NCBI RefSeq assembly: GCF_035818635.1
Contig: NZ_JAYLLH010000016.1
Span: forward strand, 1-64,000
Source: Mesobacterium_A hydrothermale
GTDB taxonomy: Bacteria > Pseudomonadota > Alphaproteobacteria > Rhodobacterales > Rhodobacteraceae
Length of the DNA stretch: 64,000 nucleotides
Direction of reading: 5' to 3'
Positions 15,783 to 25,539 of this stretch are shown one piece after another. The notes below the pieces were generated by a model. The model had not been told where the DNA came from and made no database searches. It was given only the letters and a program-made list of their open reading frames with translations. The translations under genes and the position numbers were made by a program. Within the stretch, counting starts at the first letter, position 1. Each line of letters begins with the position of its first letter.

Positions 15783-18689
15783 TTAACCCAGCGCGCTGTT
15801 GCAGCGCCCGCAGGTGCCCGGGTGGGCATGGTGTCCCACGTCCGGCAGGATTTTCCAGCAGCGTTGGCATTTATCGCCCTCGGCCTTTTCGAACACCACG
15901 CCGATGCCTTCGACCTCGGGCAGGCGGAACGCTTCGTTCGGCAGCGGGTCGCCGGTCAGCGCGATGTCAGAGGTGATGCAGACATCCTCGAACGCCACCG
16001 ATTTCAGCGCCGCCAGCGTATCGGCGTCGCGGACATGGACCACCGGCGCCGCCTCGAGGCTGGCGCCGATCACCTTGTCGGTGCGCTGCACCTCCAGCGC
16101 GGCCGTCACCACGCGGCGGGCGCGGCGCACCCGCGCCCATTTCTCGGCCAGCGGTTCATTCAGCCAGTCCTTGGGCGTGTCGGGAATATCGACCAGATGC
16201 ACCGACGACGCCTCGCCCGGGAACCGTTCCAGCCAGACTTCCTCCATGGTGAACACCAGGATCGGTGCCAGCCAGGTGGTCAGGCGATGGAACAGGATGT
16301 CCATCACCGTCCGTGCCGCGCGCCGGTTCAGCGTATCGCCATCGCAATAGAGCGCGTCCTTGCGGATGTCGAAATAGAAGGCCGACAGGTCCACCGTGCA
16401 GAAGTTGAACAACTGCTGGAACACGCCCTGGAAATCATAGGCGTCATACCCGGTGCGGACCTTGTGATCCAGTTCGGCAAGCCGGTGCAGCACCCAGCGT
16501 TCCAGTTCCGGCATCTCCTCGGGCGCGACGCGATCGTCCTCGGTAAAGGCCGAAACTGCCCCCAGCAGATACCGCATGGTGTTGCGCAGGCGGCGATAGC
16601 CATCGGCCACGCCTTTCAGGATCTCCGGCCCGATGCGCAGGTCAGCGGTGTAATCCGACTGCGCCACCCACAGGCGCAGGATATCGGCACCGTATTGCTT
16701 GGTCACATCCTCGGGGGCCACGGTGTTGCCCAGGGATTTGGACATCTTGTTGCCCTTCTCGTCCAGCGTGAACCCGTGGGTCAGCACGCCGCGATAGGGC
16801 GCGCGGCCCCGAGTGCCGCAGGCCTGCAGCATGGACGAATGGAACCAGCCCCGGTGCTGGTCGGTGCCTTCCAGATACAGATCGGCCAGCCCGTCGTCGC
16901 TGCCGTCCTCGCGGTCGCGCAGCACAAAGGCGTGGGTCGAGCCACTGTCGAACCACACATCCAGAATGTCGAACACCTGATCGTAGTCATCGGGGTTCAC
17001 CACATTGCCCAGGAACCGGTCCTTGGCCCCGGGCTTGTACCAGGCATCCGCGCCTTCGGCCTCGAACGCCTCGGCGATGCGGGCGTTGACGGTTTCGTCG
17101 CGCAGCAGGAAATCGGCATCCGTCGGCAGCGCACCCTTCTTGGTAAAGCAGGTCAGCGGCACGCCCCAGGCGCGCTGGCGCGACAGCACCCAGTCCGGGC
17201 GCACTTCCATCATCGACCGCAGGCGGTTCTGGCCCGAGATGGGCGTGAATTTCACCAGTTCGTTGATCGAGGTCAGCGCCCGTTCGCGGATCGTTTCGCC
17301 GTAGTCGTCCTGCCCGTCGCCCACCTTGCGGTCGATGGCGGCAAACCACTGCGGGGTGTTGCGATAGATCACCGGGGCCTTCGACCGCCAGGAATGCGGA
17401 TAGCTGTGGGTGATGCGCCCGCGCGCGATCAGCCCGCCAACCTCGACCAGCTTGTCGATCACAGTCGTGTTGGCCTTGCCTTCCTTGCCCTTGTGATCCA
17501 GCACCTTGAGCCCGGCAAAGAACGGCACATGCGGCAGGAATTCCGATTCCTCGCCGACGTTGTGGGTCATCCGGTCGATCCAGTTGCGTTTTATAAAGGC
17601 CTCGTAGTCGTCGGCCCCGTGGCTGGGCGCGGTGTGCACGAACCCGGTCCCCGCATCGTCGGTGACATGGTCGCCGTCGATCATCGGAACGTCGTAGTCC
17701 CAGAACCCTTTGGCGCCGTCGGCCCCGGCAAACGGGTGGGCAAGCGTCAGCGCGCCCAACTCGTCGGCGGACACGTCGCGCAGGCGGGTCCATTGGCCGG
17801 GCTCCAGCCGGGCCTTGGTCAGCACCTCCTCGGCCAGCTTGTCGGCCAGCAGATAACGGTCGCCCACCGTGGCCCAGCATTCGTCGGGCGTAGCGGTCAC
17901 TTCGTACAGGCCGTACTGGATCGACGGGTTAAAGGCGACGGCCTTGTTCGACGGGATGGTCCAGGGCGTGGTCGTCCAGATCACCGCCTTGGCGCCCACC
18001 AGATCGCCCGCACCGTTTACAGCCCGGAACGGCATCCAGATCGTGTGAGATTTATGATCGTGATACTCGATCTCGGCCTCGGCCAGCGCGGTCTTTTCGA
18101 CCGGCGACCACATCACCGGCTTCGATCCCTGGTACAGCGTGCCGGTCATCAGGAACTTCATGAATTCCTCGGCGATCACCCGTTCGGCGTGGAAATCCAT
18201 CGTCAGGTACGGCTTGTCCCAGGTGCCGGTCACGCCCAGGCGCTTGAACTCGGCGCGCTGGATGTCGATCCAGCCCTCGGCGAACTTGCGGCATTCCTGG
18301 CGGAAATCGACCACGTCGACCTCGTCCTTGTTCTTGCCCTTGGCGCGATACTGTTCCTCGATCTTCCATTCGATGGGCAGGCCATGACAATCCCAGCCGG
18401 GGATATAGCGCGCTTCGCGGCCCAGCATCTGCTGGCTGCGGACGATGAAATCCTTGAGGATCTTGTTCAACGCATGACCGATGTGCAGGTGACCGTTGGC
18501 ATAGGGCGGGCCATCATGCAGCACGAAGGGCGGGCGGCCTTCGGCTTTTTCCCGCAGTCGGTCATAGATGCGGATCTGCTCCCAACGGGCCAGCCATTCC
18601 GGTTCGCGCTTGGGCAGGCCCGCGCGCATCGGGAAATCGGTTTTTGGCAGGTTCAGGGTGTCTTTGTAGTCAGGCGTCTCGGCGCACAT
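15783..18689 (-). CDS. ileS: isoleucyl-tRNA synthetase
   Basis: Charges tRNA-Ile with isoleucine. The 968-aa class I synthetase has HIGH (69-72, in GHLHIGHALNK), KMSKS (648-652) and a C-terminal zinc ribbon with CQRC and CGRC near residue 960. The large CP1 editing domain lies between. Length is normal for the bacterial type with the C-terminal zinc finger. The gene stands alone with its own terminator; no T-box leader is recognisable in the 248 bp upstream. Confidence 0.98.
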   Translation of the reverse strand: MCAETPDYKDTLNLPKTDFPMRAGLPKREPEWLARWEQIRIYDRLREKAEGRPPFVLHDGPPYANGHLHIGHALNKILKDFIVRSQQMLGREARYIPGWDCHGLPIEWKIEEQYRAKGKNKDEVDVVDFRQECRKFAEGWIDIQRAEFKRLGVTGTWDKPYLTMDFHAERVIAEEFMKFLMTGTLYQGSKPVMWSPVEKTALAEAEIEYHDHKSHTIWMPFRAVNGAGDLVGAKAVIWTTTPWTIPSNKAVAFNPSIQYGLYEVTATPDECWATVGDRYLLADKLAEEVLTKARLEPGQWTRLRDVSADELGALTLAHPFAGADGAKGFWDYDVPMIDGDHVTDDAGTGFVHTAPSHGADDYEAFIKRNWIDRMTHNVGEESEFLPHVPFFAGLKVLDHKGKEGKANTTVIDKLVEVGGLIARGRITHSYPHSWRSKAPVIYRNTPQWFAAIDRKVGDGQDDYGETIRERALTSINELVKFTPISGQNRLRSMMEVRPDWVLSRQRAWGVPLTCFTKKGALPTDADFLLRDETVNARIAEAFEAEGADAWYKPGAKDRFLGNVVNPDDYDQVFDILDVWFDSGSTHAFVLRDREDGSDDGLADLYLEGTDQHRGWFHSSMLQACGTRGRAPYRGVLTHGFTLDEKGNKMSKSLGNTVAPEDVTKQYGADILRLWVAQSDYTADLRIGPEILKGVADGYRRLRNTMRYLLGAVSAFTEDDRVAPEEMPELERWVLHRLAELDHKVRTGYDAYDFQGVFQQLFNFCTVDLSAFYFDIRKDALYCDGDTLNRRAARTVMDILFHRLTTWLAPILVFTMEEVWLERFPGEASSVHLVDIPDTPKDWLNEPLAEKWARVRRARRVVTAALEVQRTDKVIGASLEAAPVVHVRDADTLAALKSVAFEDVCITSDIALTGDPLPNEAFRLPEVEGIGVVFEKAEGDKCQRCWKILPDVGHHAHPGTCGRCNSALG

Positions 18690-18871
18690 CTCATGTGTCC
18701 TTGGAAATCATCAAAGAGGCAGGGTGGGTAAGGGCGGCGCGGTTTTCCATACGCCTTGTCCCGGCGGCTCGTACTTTCAGAGCGCCGGGCATGTAATTCG
18801 AATGATGATCGCGAAACGGTGCATCATGCCGGCGCTTATAGGCGCGCGCGTTCCAAGCGTAAAGCCACTGG

Positions 18872-18921
18872 CCTTTCATCTTTCCAAAAATACTCGTTCG
18901 CCGCGACAGGGGCAGGCGCGG
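18872..18921 (-). repeat. Intergenic tail element, copy A (weak hairpin)
   Basis: Read on the minus strand after the VIT gene: a short 5-bp stem (18901-18905 with 18917-18921) followed by CGAGTATTTTTGGAAAGATG. The TATTT...GGAAA core matches copies at 26.31, 28.93 and 48.78 kb. Function unknown; it may act as a transcript 3' end. Confidence 0.6.
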
Positions 18922-18937
18922 ACGTTGCCGGTCCTCG

Positions 18938-19657
18938 CTACTGGAACAGCGTTCCCACTCCATAGGCCAGCCCCGCCGCGACGCCGCCGATGGCCAGCGA
19001 TTCCAGCCCCGACCGCCACCACGGCGCGAGCGACCAGTGGCTTTTGTAGGCACCGATGGCAAAAAAGGTCACGCCGGTCATCAGCGTCGACCAGCGCAAG
19101 GCATCGGGCACCGACAGGATGAAGGGCAAAAGCGGGATCATCCCGGCGACAAGAAAGGCCCCGAACGTCGCCAGCGCAGCGCGCATCGGATGCGGGTCGA
19201 CAGCGGAAAGCCCGTATTCGCCCTCAAGCATGGTCTGGACCCAGGTTTCGGTGTTGGCGCAGATCTGGTCGGTGGCATCCTCCAGCGCCTGCCCCGACAG
19301 CCCCTTCATACGCAGAATCTGGCGCACCTCCCGGCGTTCACCGTCCGGGTCAAGCCGGATATGGCGCTCTTCGACCTGGCGCAGGCGTCGGATATCGTCC
19401 AGCTCGGCCTTGGTGCCGGAATAGTTGCCCGCCGCCATCGAAAACCCGTCTGCCAGCACGTTGGCCAGCCCCAGGGCCACGATCACCAGCGGCGACAGCC
19501 CCGCTCCGGCGACCCCGGCGACGATGGCGAAAGTCGTGACGGACCCGTCGATCGCGCCGTAGACGATGTCGCGCAGATACCCGCGCCCCTGCGGCGCGCC
19601 GATGCGGCGTTCGACCTCGGCCTGGGAATGGCCATGTTCTGGAAGGGGATCGGGCAT
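18938..19657 (-). CDS. VIT family (CCC1/VIT1-like) iron/manganese transporter
   Basis: A 239-aa membrane protein of the VIT1/CCC1 family, which export Fe2+ or Mn2+ from the cytosol. The N-terminal IVYGAIDGSVTTFAIVAGVAG and the ANVLADGFSMAAGNYSGTKAE segment are signatures of the first two helices. A cytoplasmic acidic and His/Glu-containing loop (about 95-150) is the metal-binding domain, followed by three C-terminal helices. ATG 19657 is chosen; ATG 19690 or TTG 19714 would extend it by 11 or 19 residues. The metal specificity cannot be told from sequence. Confidence 0.88.
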   Translation of the reverse strand: MPDPLPEHGHSQAEVERRIGAPQGRGYLRDIVYGAIDGSVTTFAIVAGVAGAGLSPLVIVALGLANVLADGFSMAAGNYSGTKAELDDIRRLRQVEERHIRLDPDGERREVRQILRMKGLSGQALEDATDQICANTETWVQTMLEGEYGLSAVDPHPMRAALATFGAFLVAGMIPLLPFILSVPDALRWSTLMTGVTFFAIGAYKSHWSLAPWWRSGLESLAIGGVAAGLAYGVGTLFQ

Positions 19658-19724
19658 CTTCGGCCTTTCGCGCGCAGGTCGTCCCTTCATCGCCGCTGGG
19701 CGCTTGGGGGGCAAGCCATTCAGT

Positions 19725-22469
19725 CTACTCCGCGGTCTCTGGCGGGGCGTGCCGCGCCCGCGCCCAGCGGTTCAACCAGGCCAGACCCGCCAGCCCAAGC
19801 CCCAGGATCAGCAGCGAAAACACCCGCATCAGCCCGGTCAGCCCAGAAATATCGACAAAGAACACTTTGCCCACGGCAAGCCCGATGATCACCAGCCCGG
19901 CGCGGCGCAAATGATCGGACCCGCGCGCCAGGGACTGGTAGAACAGCCCGGCCCCAAGGATCAGCAGCGCCACGGTATAGGTGTAAAGCTCTGGCTGGCC
20001 GACATCTTTCCACAGCGCCATCGCCATGTTGCCCTGCCAGAAGTTGCGGATCGTCACCGCCAGCCAGAAGCCCCCGAGCGCCAGACCCAGGCCAAAAAAA
20101 CTTCGCGACAGCAAAGGCATCCGCCGCACCCAAGCGGCCCCGGCCAGAAGCGCCAGTGCCGGCAACAGGTAGGCCACGCTCAGCGTGTTCAGCACCGGCC
20201 AGCCGTAAACGGTTCCCGTATTGAACAGCGGGTTCGCCAGTGTCAGCGCAAGCCCCATCACCAACGCCGACAATAGTCCGAACACCGCCGCCAACCCGAG
20301 TCGCAGCTTGCGCAGCCAGCCGCCAAGATCGGCACGCCGCACCTGCACCAGTGCCAGGACCAGCCAGATCAACGCATAAAGCCCCAGCGCCCAGTGATCT
20401 TCGGTGTGGCTGGACCCGATCCGTTCCTCGATCAGGCGGAACAGCGCCAGTGACAGGCCCACGCCCCCTGCCGACCACATGCCGGTGTCCAGCATCACCC
20501 GGGCTGTCGGGCGATCGCCCGGCAGCGCGGCCAGCGCGGCAACCAACGCCGCCAGCGCCCCGCCATAGGCCAGGCTGAAATTGCCCCAGCCGGCCCCAAG
20601 CGCCCAGTCGATGCCGGGATCGATCACCAGCCGATAGCCGATGGCAACGACGCCGATGGATATTGCCAATGTCATCAGGGGCAGGTCGAATTTGCGATCG
20701 AGCGCGGCCGCGGCCAGCACCACCACCGCAATCGCGATGGTCAGCGCGACGTTCGACAGCACGATCACCAGCGCAAAGCTCAGACAGCCCAGTACTGAAA
20801 GGCCGGCAATCGAGGCGCGCAGTCTGTCCTTGCCATCCACCCGGGAAAACCGCTCGGCAAACAACGTCATCAGCGCCGCCAGCCCCGCGGCGTGCAGCGC
20901 CCAGGGGTAGGGACCAATCTGAAGCGCCGGTTTCCAGACCATTTCCAGCGCCACTGCCATGGCCGGGGCAAAGACTGCCGCCACGATTGCCCAGCCCAGC
21001 CGCAATGACCCGCCGGCAAGGCTGCGCCACCCCGCCGCGACGGTCACAACCGTCGCCAGCGCCAGGATCACCGACGGTTCCAGCGCCATCGGGGGGGCCG
21101 GCACCTCCGCAGGATCCGGGGCAACGGGAAAGACCTTGCGCGCAGTCTGGCCCCAGCTTGCCAGGACCAACATCGCCCCGGCCGGGGCAAGGATGTGGTC
21201 CTGCAAAGCGGGTGCGCGGACTGATGCCAAGGCAAACGCGGTGGCCAGCGCCGTGAGCGTCGTGAAGACCAGCCAGAATACGTCGGTCGTGCCTTCCGAC
21301 GCGACGATCCAAAGGATCAACGTCGCCGCCAGCAGGCTGGCAAAGGACAGACGAACCGGGAAGATCGGCCAACCGTCCTTGGGCTTGCCACGCAAAAGCG
21401 CCCACAAGACCAGGCCTCCCTGTTGATCCGGCAACAGGCTGCGTGCCGGGATCAGAACCGACAGAACCACCAGCGCCGCGGCATAAAGCGCAAAGGCCAT
21501 TTGCAGATCCAGGTGCGAAATATAAAGCAACCACCCGGCGGCAAAGGCCAGGACCAGCGTCAACACAGACACCCAGGCCCAGCGGCGCACCGAGTCAATG
21601 CCCAGCCCGACCAGTGCCACGATTCCGAAATAGAGGTAGAGCCAGTGAACCGCTTCGGACGCTCCGCCGATCAGGAAGGGCGCGGCCATGGCACCAACGA
21701 CCCCGACAGCCGCCAGAAGCGGGCCATGGAACCAGCCCAGCACCAGCGCCGACAACGCCACCAAGGCCATCCCGGCCAGCGCGGCCTCTGGCCCGATCAG
21801 CGCATAAAGCAGATGCGCAGCCAGGATAGCGCCGAATAGCGAAACGATCCCGGCACCCGAAAAGACCGAGGGCAGGTAAGCGGTTGTGGCCTCTTCGCCA
21901 TCGCCGAAACGTCGGCGGATGACCTCTCCGGCCGAGACCAGAATCAGGCCGAACAACGCAGCGGCCACGACACGGGCCAGCGGCGGCAAGTAGCCCTGTT
22001 CCATGCCGTATTGCACAAGGAAAATCCCCGCCAGCGCCAGCGATACGGCGGAAATCGCGTAAAACCAGTTGTCGCGCAGCCATTTGCCGAACCAGGCACC
22101 AGAGTCACGGCGGGCGACAATGGCCTTGGGCGGTTCCGGCGTGACCGGTCGCGGCGTGACCGGGCTGCGGCTGGCCCAGGGTTGGGGACCTTTTGCAGCA
22201 GCGGGCACGTCTCGGGCCGGAAGCGTGTCGGGCGGCCCGCTGTCTTTGGGCAGCTCTGTCGCGGCCTTGAACGTCTTGGCCGGCTGCGCTGTCGTCGGTG
22301 GGTGTTCCGTGCCTGTGCCTGCATTTTCAAGCGCATAGACAAGGGCTGTGATCTGCCGTTCGGCCTGATCGACCCGCTTGCGCAGCCGGGCTTGTGCAAC
22401 CAGAACACCGACCAGCAAGACCGGCACCGCCACGATGGCCATGGCGACCACGACAAGGATGGCATCCAT
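19725..22469 (-). CDS. DUF2339 large multi-span membrane protein
   Basis: A 914-aa protein with an N-terminal membrane helix (about 3-24), a short charged heptad-like stretch (LRKRVDQAERQITALVYALE), a proline-rich linker (to about 130), then some 20-25 hydrophobic helices to the C terminus. This architecture matches DUF2339 'predicted membrane protein'. Function unknown. It lies 67 bp upstream of the VIT transporter and 93 bp downstream of ycjF on the same strand. The ATG at 22469 gives the conserved hydrophobic start; an earlier ATG adds residues without signal. Confidence 0.85.
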   Translation of the reverse strand: MDAILVVVAMAIVAVPVLLVGVLVAQARLRKRVDQAERQITALVYALENAGTGTEHPPTTAQPAKTFKAATELPKDSGPPDTLPARDVPAAAKGPQPWASRSPVTPRPVTPEPPKAIVARRDSGAWFGKWLRDNWFYAISAVSLALAGIFLVQYGMEQGYLPPLARVVAAALFGLILVSAGEVIRRRFGDGEEATTAYLPSVFSGAGIVSLFGAILAAHLLYALIGPEAALAGMALVALSALVLGWFHGPLLAAVGVVGAMAAPFLIGGASEAVHWLYLYFGIVALVGLGIDSVRRWAWVSVLTLVLAFAAGWLLYISHLDLQMAFALYAAALVVLSVLIPARSLLPDQQGGLVLWALLRGKPKDGWPIFPVRLSFASLLAATLILWIVASEGTTDVFWLVFTTLTALATAFALASVRAPALQDHILAPAGAMLVLASWGQTARKVFPVAPDPAEVPAPPMALEPSVILALATVVTVAAGWRSLAGGSLRLGWAIVAAVFAPAMAVALEMVWKPALQIGPYPWALHAAGLAALMTLFAERFSRVDGKDRLRASIAGLSVLGCLSFALVIVLSNVALTIAIAVVVLAAAALDRKFDLPLMTLAISIGVVAIGYRLVIDPGIDWALGAGWGNFSLAYGGALAALVAALAALPGDRPTARVMLDTGMWSAGGVGLSLALFRLIEERIGSSHTEDHWALGLYALIWLVLALVQVRRADLGGWLRKLRLGLAAVFGLLSALVMGLALTLANPLFNTGTVYGWPVLNTLSVAYLLPALALLAGAAWVRRMPLLSRSFFGLGLALGGFWLAVTIRNFWQGNMAMALWKDVGQPELYTYTVALLILGAGLFYQSLARGSDHLRRAGLVIIGLAVGKVFFVDISGLTGLMRVFSLLILGLGLAGLAWLNRWARARHAPPETAE

Positions 22470-22562
22470 CGGCCCGTTCCCTTCCTGTGTCTTCCCTGCG
22501 GGGATCATACCGCGGCGCAAGCGTTTGTCAGGACAGGAAAACCGGACTGCGTGGATTCGCGG

Positions 22563-23570
22563 TTACCCGGTGCTTTTGGAAAACAGACCTGTCAGGGCGG
22601 TTTTTACGATTCCGCGGACCGACGGGCGTTTTTGCCGGGTAAAGGGCAGGGGGCGGCAAACCTCCATCGCCGCGACACCGACCCGGGCGGTCAGGGCGCC
22701 ATTGACCAGCCCCTCGCCAAAGCGGCGCGACAGCTTGCCCAGCAGGCCACCGCCCAGGAAGGGTTCCAGCATGTCATCGCCGACAGCCACCGCACCGGTG
22801 GCCACCAGATGCGACATCACCGCGCGCAGCAAACGCCAACTGCCCAATGTGCCGGACCGGCCGCCATAGATTTCGCCGATCCGGCGGATCATGCGGATGT
22901 TGGCCCCCAGCGCGGTGAACACATCGGCCAGCGCAATGGGAACCAGCGCGGTGACGGTCGCAACCTGCCGGGCCGCGGTCTCGACCTCTTGCCGGGCGGC
23001 GATGTCGAGCGGGGTCAGGACCTCGGCCTCGGCCAGTTCCAGCAGGGCCTTGGCGTCGAACATGTCGCCCTGCCGTTCGGCCAGCTTTTCGCGCCCCCAG
23101 CGGGTGTCGTCGCGCCCGGCATAGAGCTTCTCGATCCCGGCTACGACCTTGCGCGCCTCGGCCAGGTCTTCGGACACGATGGCGGCCTCGGCCTGCCGAT
23201 GCAGCGCGTCGATCCGGCTGAGCCGGGCAAAGACCGACAGCTCCTTCAGGACGATCAAAAGGACAACCAGTACGAAAAGTGCCACCAGCACCGCCACCGC
23301 CCAGCCCAGAATCGGGGTCGAGGCGATCAGCCCGGTGACGAAATTCCACGCCGCGATCGAAGCAAAGGTGCCGATCAGGCCCACCAGAAGCGACCAGAAC
23401 CAACGTGCCAGCCGCGACGGCGGTCGCCCGGTCAGCGCGGCCACAGTCGCCATGGCCTGGCCTTTGGGGGCGGGCAATTCGGTGTCCGGGACCGGCGGTG
23501 CCTCGGACGGGCCGGGGGCGGTGTGTGTGTCCTCAATCTCGATCAGCACGGGGCCTTTGCGATCAGTCAT
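22563..23570 (-). CDS. YcjF-like (TIGR01620/DUF697) membrane protein
   Basis: A 335-aa inner-membrane protein: a disordered proline-rich N terminus (1-50), two membrane helices (about 58-78 and 86-108), a charged helical domain (110-200) and a C-terminal DUF697-type domain with TALVPIALADVFTALGANIRMIRRIGEIYG. This matches YcjF. It is coupled to the upstream GNAT gene by a 4-bp overlap and, through it, to ycjX. Function unknown; YcjX/YcjF pairs are stress-linked in enterobacteria. Confidence 0.88.
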   Translation of the reverse strand: MTDRKGPVLIEIEDTHTAPGPSEAPPVPDTELPAPKGQAMATVAALTGRPPSRLARWFWSLLVGLIGTFASIAAWNFVTGLIASTPILGWAVAVLVALFVLVVLLIVLKELSVFARLSRIDALHRQAEAAIVSEDLAEARKVVAGIEKLYAGRDDTRWGREKLAERQGDMFDAKALLELAEAEVLTPLDIAARQEVETAARQVATVTALVPIALADVFTALGANIRMIRRIGEIYGGRSGTLGSWRLLRAVMSHLVATGAVAVGDDMLEPFLGGGLLGKLSRRFGEGLVNGALTARVGVAAMEVCRPLPFTRQKRPSVRGIVKTALTGLFSKSTG

Positions 23571-24013
23571 GACGGCTGCCTTTCCCAGATGAAACGGATA
23601 TCGGGCAGGCCTTCGTCATTGCCTGCGCCATCGGTCTGTTCCACGGCGCGGAACCCGTGGCGGTGATAGAAACGCTGCGCCCCGTCATTGGCCTGAAAGG
23701 TCCACAGTTCCAGCCGCGGCGCCTGTCGTTGCGCCGTCCGCAAAAGCGCGGTGCCGATGCCTTGTCCCTGCATCCGTGGCACAAGGTAAAGCGCGTGGAT
23801 CGCGTGCCCGGCACGGGCGATGAACCCCACGACGTCCCCGGCCTGTTCCGCCACCGTCACCCAGCCGCGCCCGATCAGGTCGTCGGCATGGGCCAGTTCC
23901 TCGGCACGGGTGTGGATGCGCGGCATCCAGGGCGTATCGTCGACGAACCCCGACAGGATCGCCCCCACCGCCCCGGCGTCCAGCGGTGCCGCCTGCCTGA
24001 GCGTCACGGTCAC
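23567..24013 (-). CDS. GNAT family N-acetyltransferase inserted between ycjX and ycjF
   Basis: A 148-aa GNAT acetyltransferase with the acetyl-CoA-binding loop R-x-x-G-x-G (PRMQGQGIGTALL) and the C-terminal NDGAQRFYHRHGFR segment typical of small-molecule or peptide acetyltransferases. It starts with GTG and overlaps ycjX by 4 bp (GTGA) and ycjF by 4 bp, so all three are translationally coupled. Substrate unknown; the tight coupling hints at a role with the YcjX-YcjF pair. Confidence 0.86.
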   Translation of the reverse strand: MTVTLRQAAPLDAGAVGAILSGFVDDTPWMPRIHTRAEELAHADDLIGRGWVTVAEQAGDVVGFIARAGHAIHALYLVPRMQGQGIGTALLRTAQRQAPRLELWTFQANDGAQRFYHRHGFRAVEQTDGAGNDEGLPDIRFIWERQPS

Positions 24014-25470
24014 AGCCTGTCCCCGATCAGGAATTGCGCGGCGCGGTCCAACCTTATGTGCGGTGGGCCTTCGCCGGGTTTCAGCGTCAGCGGGGCAGGG
24101 GCAAAGCGCATGATTTGATAGTCGCGATCCAGCCAGCTGTCCGCACCTTCCCGCGCGGGCGCCAGCAGGTGCGCCGGGTCATCTGGCAGTTCGCCGGGGT
24201 AAAACGCCGCCTGCTTGCCGCTGTCCAGCAGCGTGCCGCGCACGCAATCCAGCGTCTGCCCGTCATGGGTGATCGTCTGTTCGACCGTGGCCCGGAGCGA
24301 CGCCAGCGACATTGCCTGCGTCTTCGCCCCGGCAAACCGCGCCCGGTCGCGGGCATCGCGCACCAGCGCCTCCATGATCGCGGTCAGGCGGGGGTGCTGG
24401 GTGTGGTGCAGGTGGTCGGCCTTGGTGGCGGCAAACAGGATTTTTTCGACGCGCCGCCCAAGAAACAGCCGCGACAGGAACGCGTTTCCGCCCGGCCGGA
24501 ACGCCTGCAGGATATCGGCCATCGCCTGCCGTATGTCCTCGACCGCCCGCGGCCCGGCATGGATCGCGCCAAGCGCATCGACAAGAACCACCTGCCGGTC
24601 GATGCGGGCGAAATGCTCGGTGAAAAAGGGTTTCACGACGCGGGATTTATAGGCGTCGTAGCGTCGCTCCATCTCTCGCCACAGCGACTTGCGCGACAGC
24701 CCGGTCAGCGGCGGCAACGGCGCAAAGGTCAGCACCGGGCTGCCTGCCAGATCGCCCGGCAACAGGAACCGCCCCGGCGTGCAATCGGAATAGCCCGCGT
24801 TGCGCGCCGTGGTCAGGTAAGCGGTGAAGGCATCGGCCAAGGTGCGGGCGCGTACCTCGTCCAGCGGCGCAGCGGCATCTTCTGCCTTGGCCTGCGCCAG
24901 ATAGGCGGCGCCTTCGGGCCGGGTTTCCAGCCGCGACAGGACCTCTTCGCTCCACCGGGCAAAGCTCTTGTCCAGCAGGCCAAGGTCCAGCAGCCATTCG
25001 CCGGGATAATCGACGATATCCAGGTGGACGGTGCGCGGCCCCTGAAGCCCCGACAACAGCCCCGCGGGTTTGACCCGCAGCGACAGGCGCAGTTCCGACA
25101 CCGTGCGCGTACTGTCCGGCCAGTGCGGCGTGGGCGACGTCAGCGCGCCAAGGTGGGATTCATACTCGAACCGGGGCAGCGTTACATCTGGTTGCGGTTG
25201 CAAGAACGCGGTGGTGATGCGCCCGTCGGCGGCCGCCACCAGCTGCGGCATCCGCCCCCGGTCCATCAGGTTGGCGACAAGCGAGGTGATGAACACCGTC
25301 TTGCCCGACCGCGCAAGCCCGGTCACCCCCAGCCGGATCACCGGTTCGAACAGGGCGCCGGAAACGCCGTCTGTCACGCTTTCCACGCTGCGGGCCAGCG
25401 TGTCGGCAAGCGCTGATATCACCAAGGGTCCGGCCTCCTGCCCGATGTCCTGCGGGTCCAAGATAGTCAC
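24010..25470 (-). CDS. YcjX-family P-loop NTPase (DUF463)
   Basis: A 486-aa YcjX-like protein with a Walker A motif GLARSGKT (51-58), the WLLDLGLLDKSFARWS region and LVDALGAIHAGP downstream, all typical of DUF463. These are predicted GTPase-like proteins of unknown function. The GTG at 25470 gives the conventional N terminus, but its ribosome site is weak and the exact start is uncertain. First gene of the ycjX-GNAT-ycjF operon, divergent from truA (69 bp). Confidence 0.88.
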   Translation of the reverse strand: MTILDPQDIGQEAGPLVISALADTLARSVESVTDGVSGALFEPVIRLGVTGLARSGKTVFITSLVANLMDRGRMPQLVAAADGRITTAFLQPQPDVTLPRFEYESHLGALTSPTPHWPDSTRTVSELRLSLRVKPAGLLSGLQGPRTVHLDIVDYPGEWLLDLGLLDKSFARWSEEVLSRLETRPEGAAYLAQAKAEDAAAPLDEVRARTLADAFTAYLTTARNAGYSDCTPGRFLLPGDLAGSPVLTFAPLPPLTGLSRKSLWREMERRYDAYKSRVVKPFFTEHFARIDRQVVLVDALGAIHAGPRAVEDIRQAMADILQAFRPGGNAFLSRLFLGRRVEKILFAATKADHLHHTQHPRLTAIMEALVRDARDRARFAGAKTQAMSLASLRATVEQTITHDGQTLDCVRGTLLDSGKQAAFYPGELPDDPAHLLAPAREGADSWLDRDYQIMRFAPAPLTLKPGEGPPHIRLDRAAQFLIGDRL

Positions 25471-25539
25471 CCTGCCGCCCGCCCGCCAGTGGCGACAGGG
25501 GGGATTGTCGGGGGCATTTCGTCAGGTTAAGGGGCGGAT

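Noticed and set aside
15660..18731. Very long plus-strand open frame (1023 codons) antisense to ileS
   Set aside because: It mirrors a clear isoleucyl-tRNA synthetase with HIGH and KMSKS motifs; the translation is rich in His, Gln, Arg and Gly without recognisable domains, typical of a shadow frame in GC-rich DNA.
18690..18937. T-box or other amino-acid riboswitch upstream of ileS
   Set aside because: No T-box core or specifier stem is recognisable, and T-box control is not expected in alphaproteobacteria.
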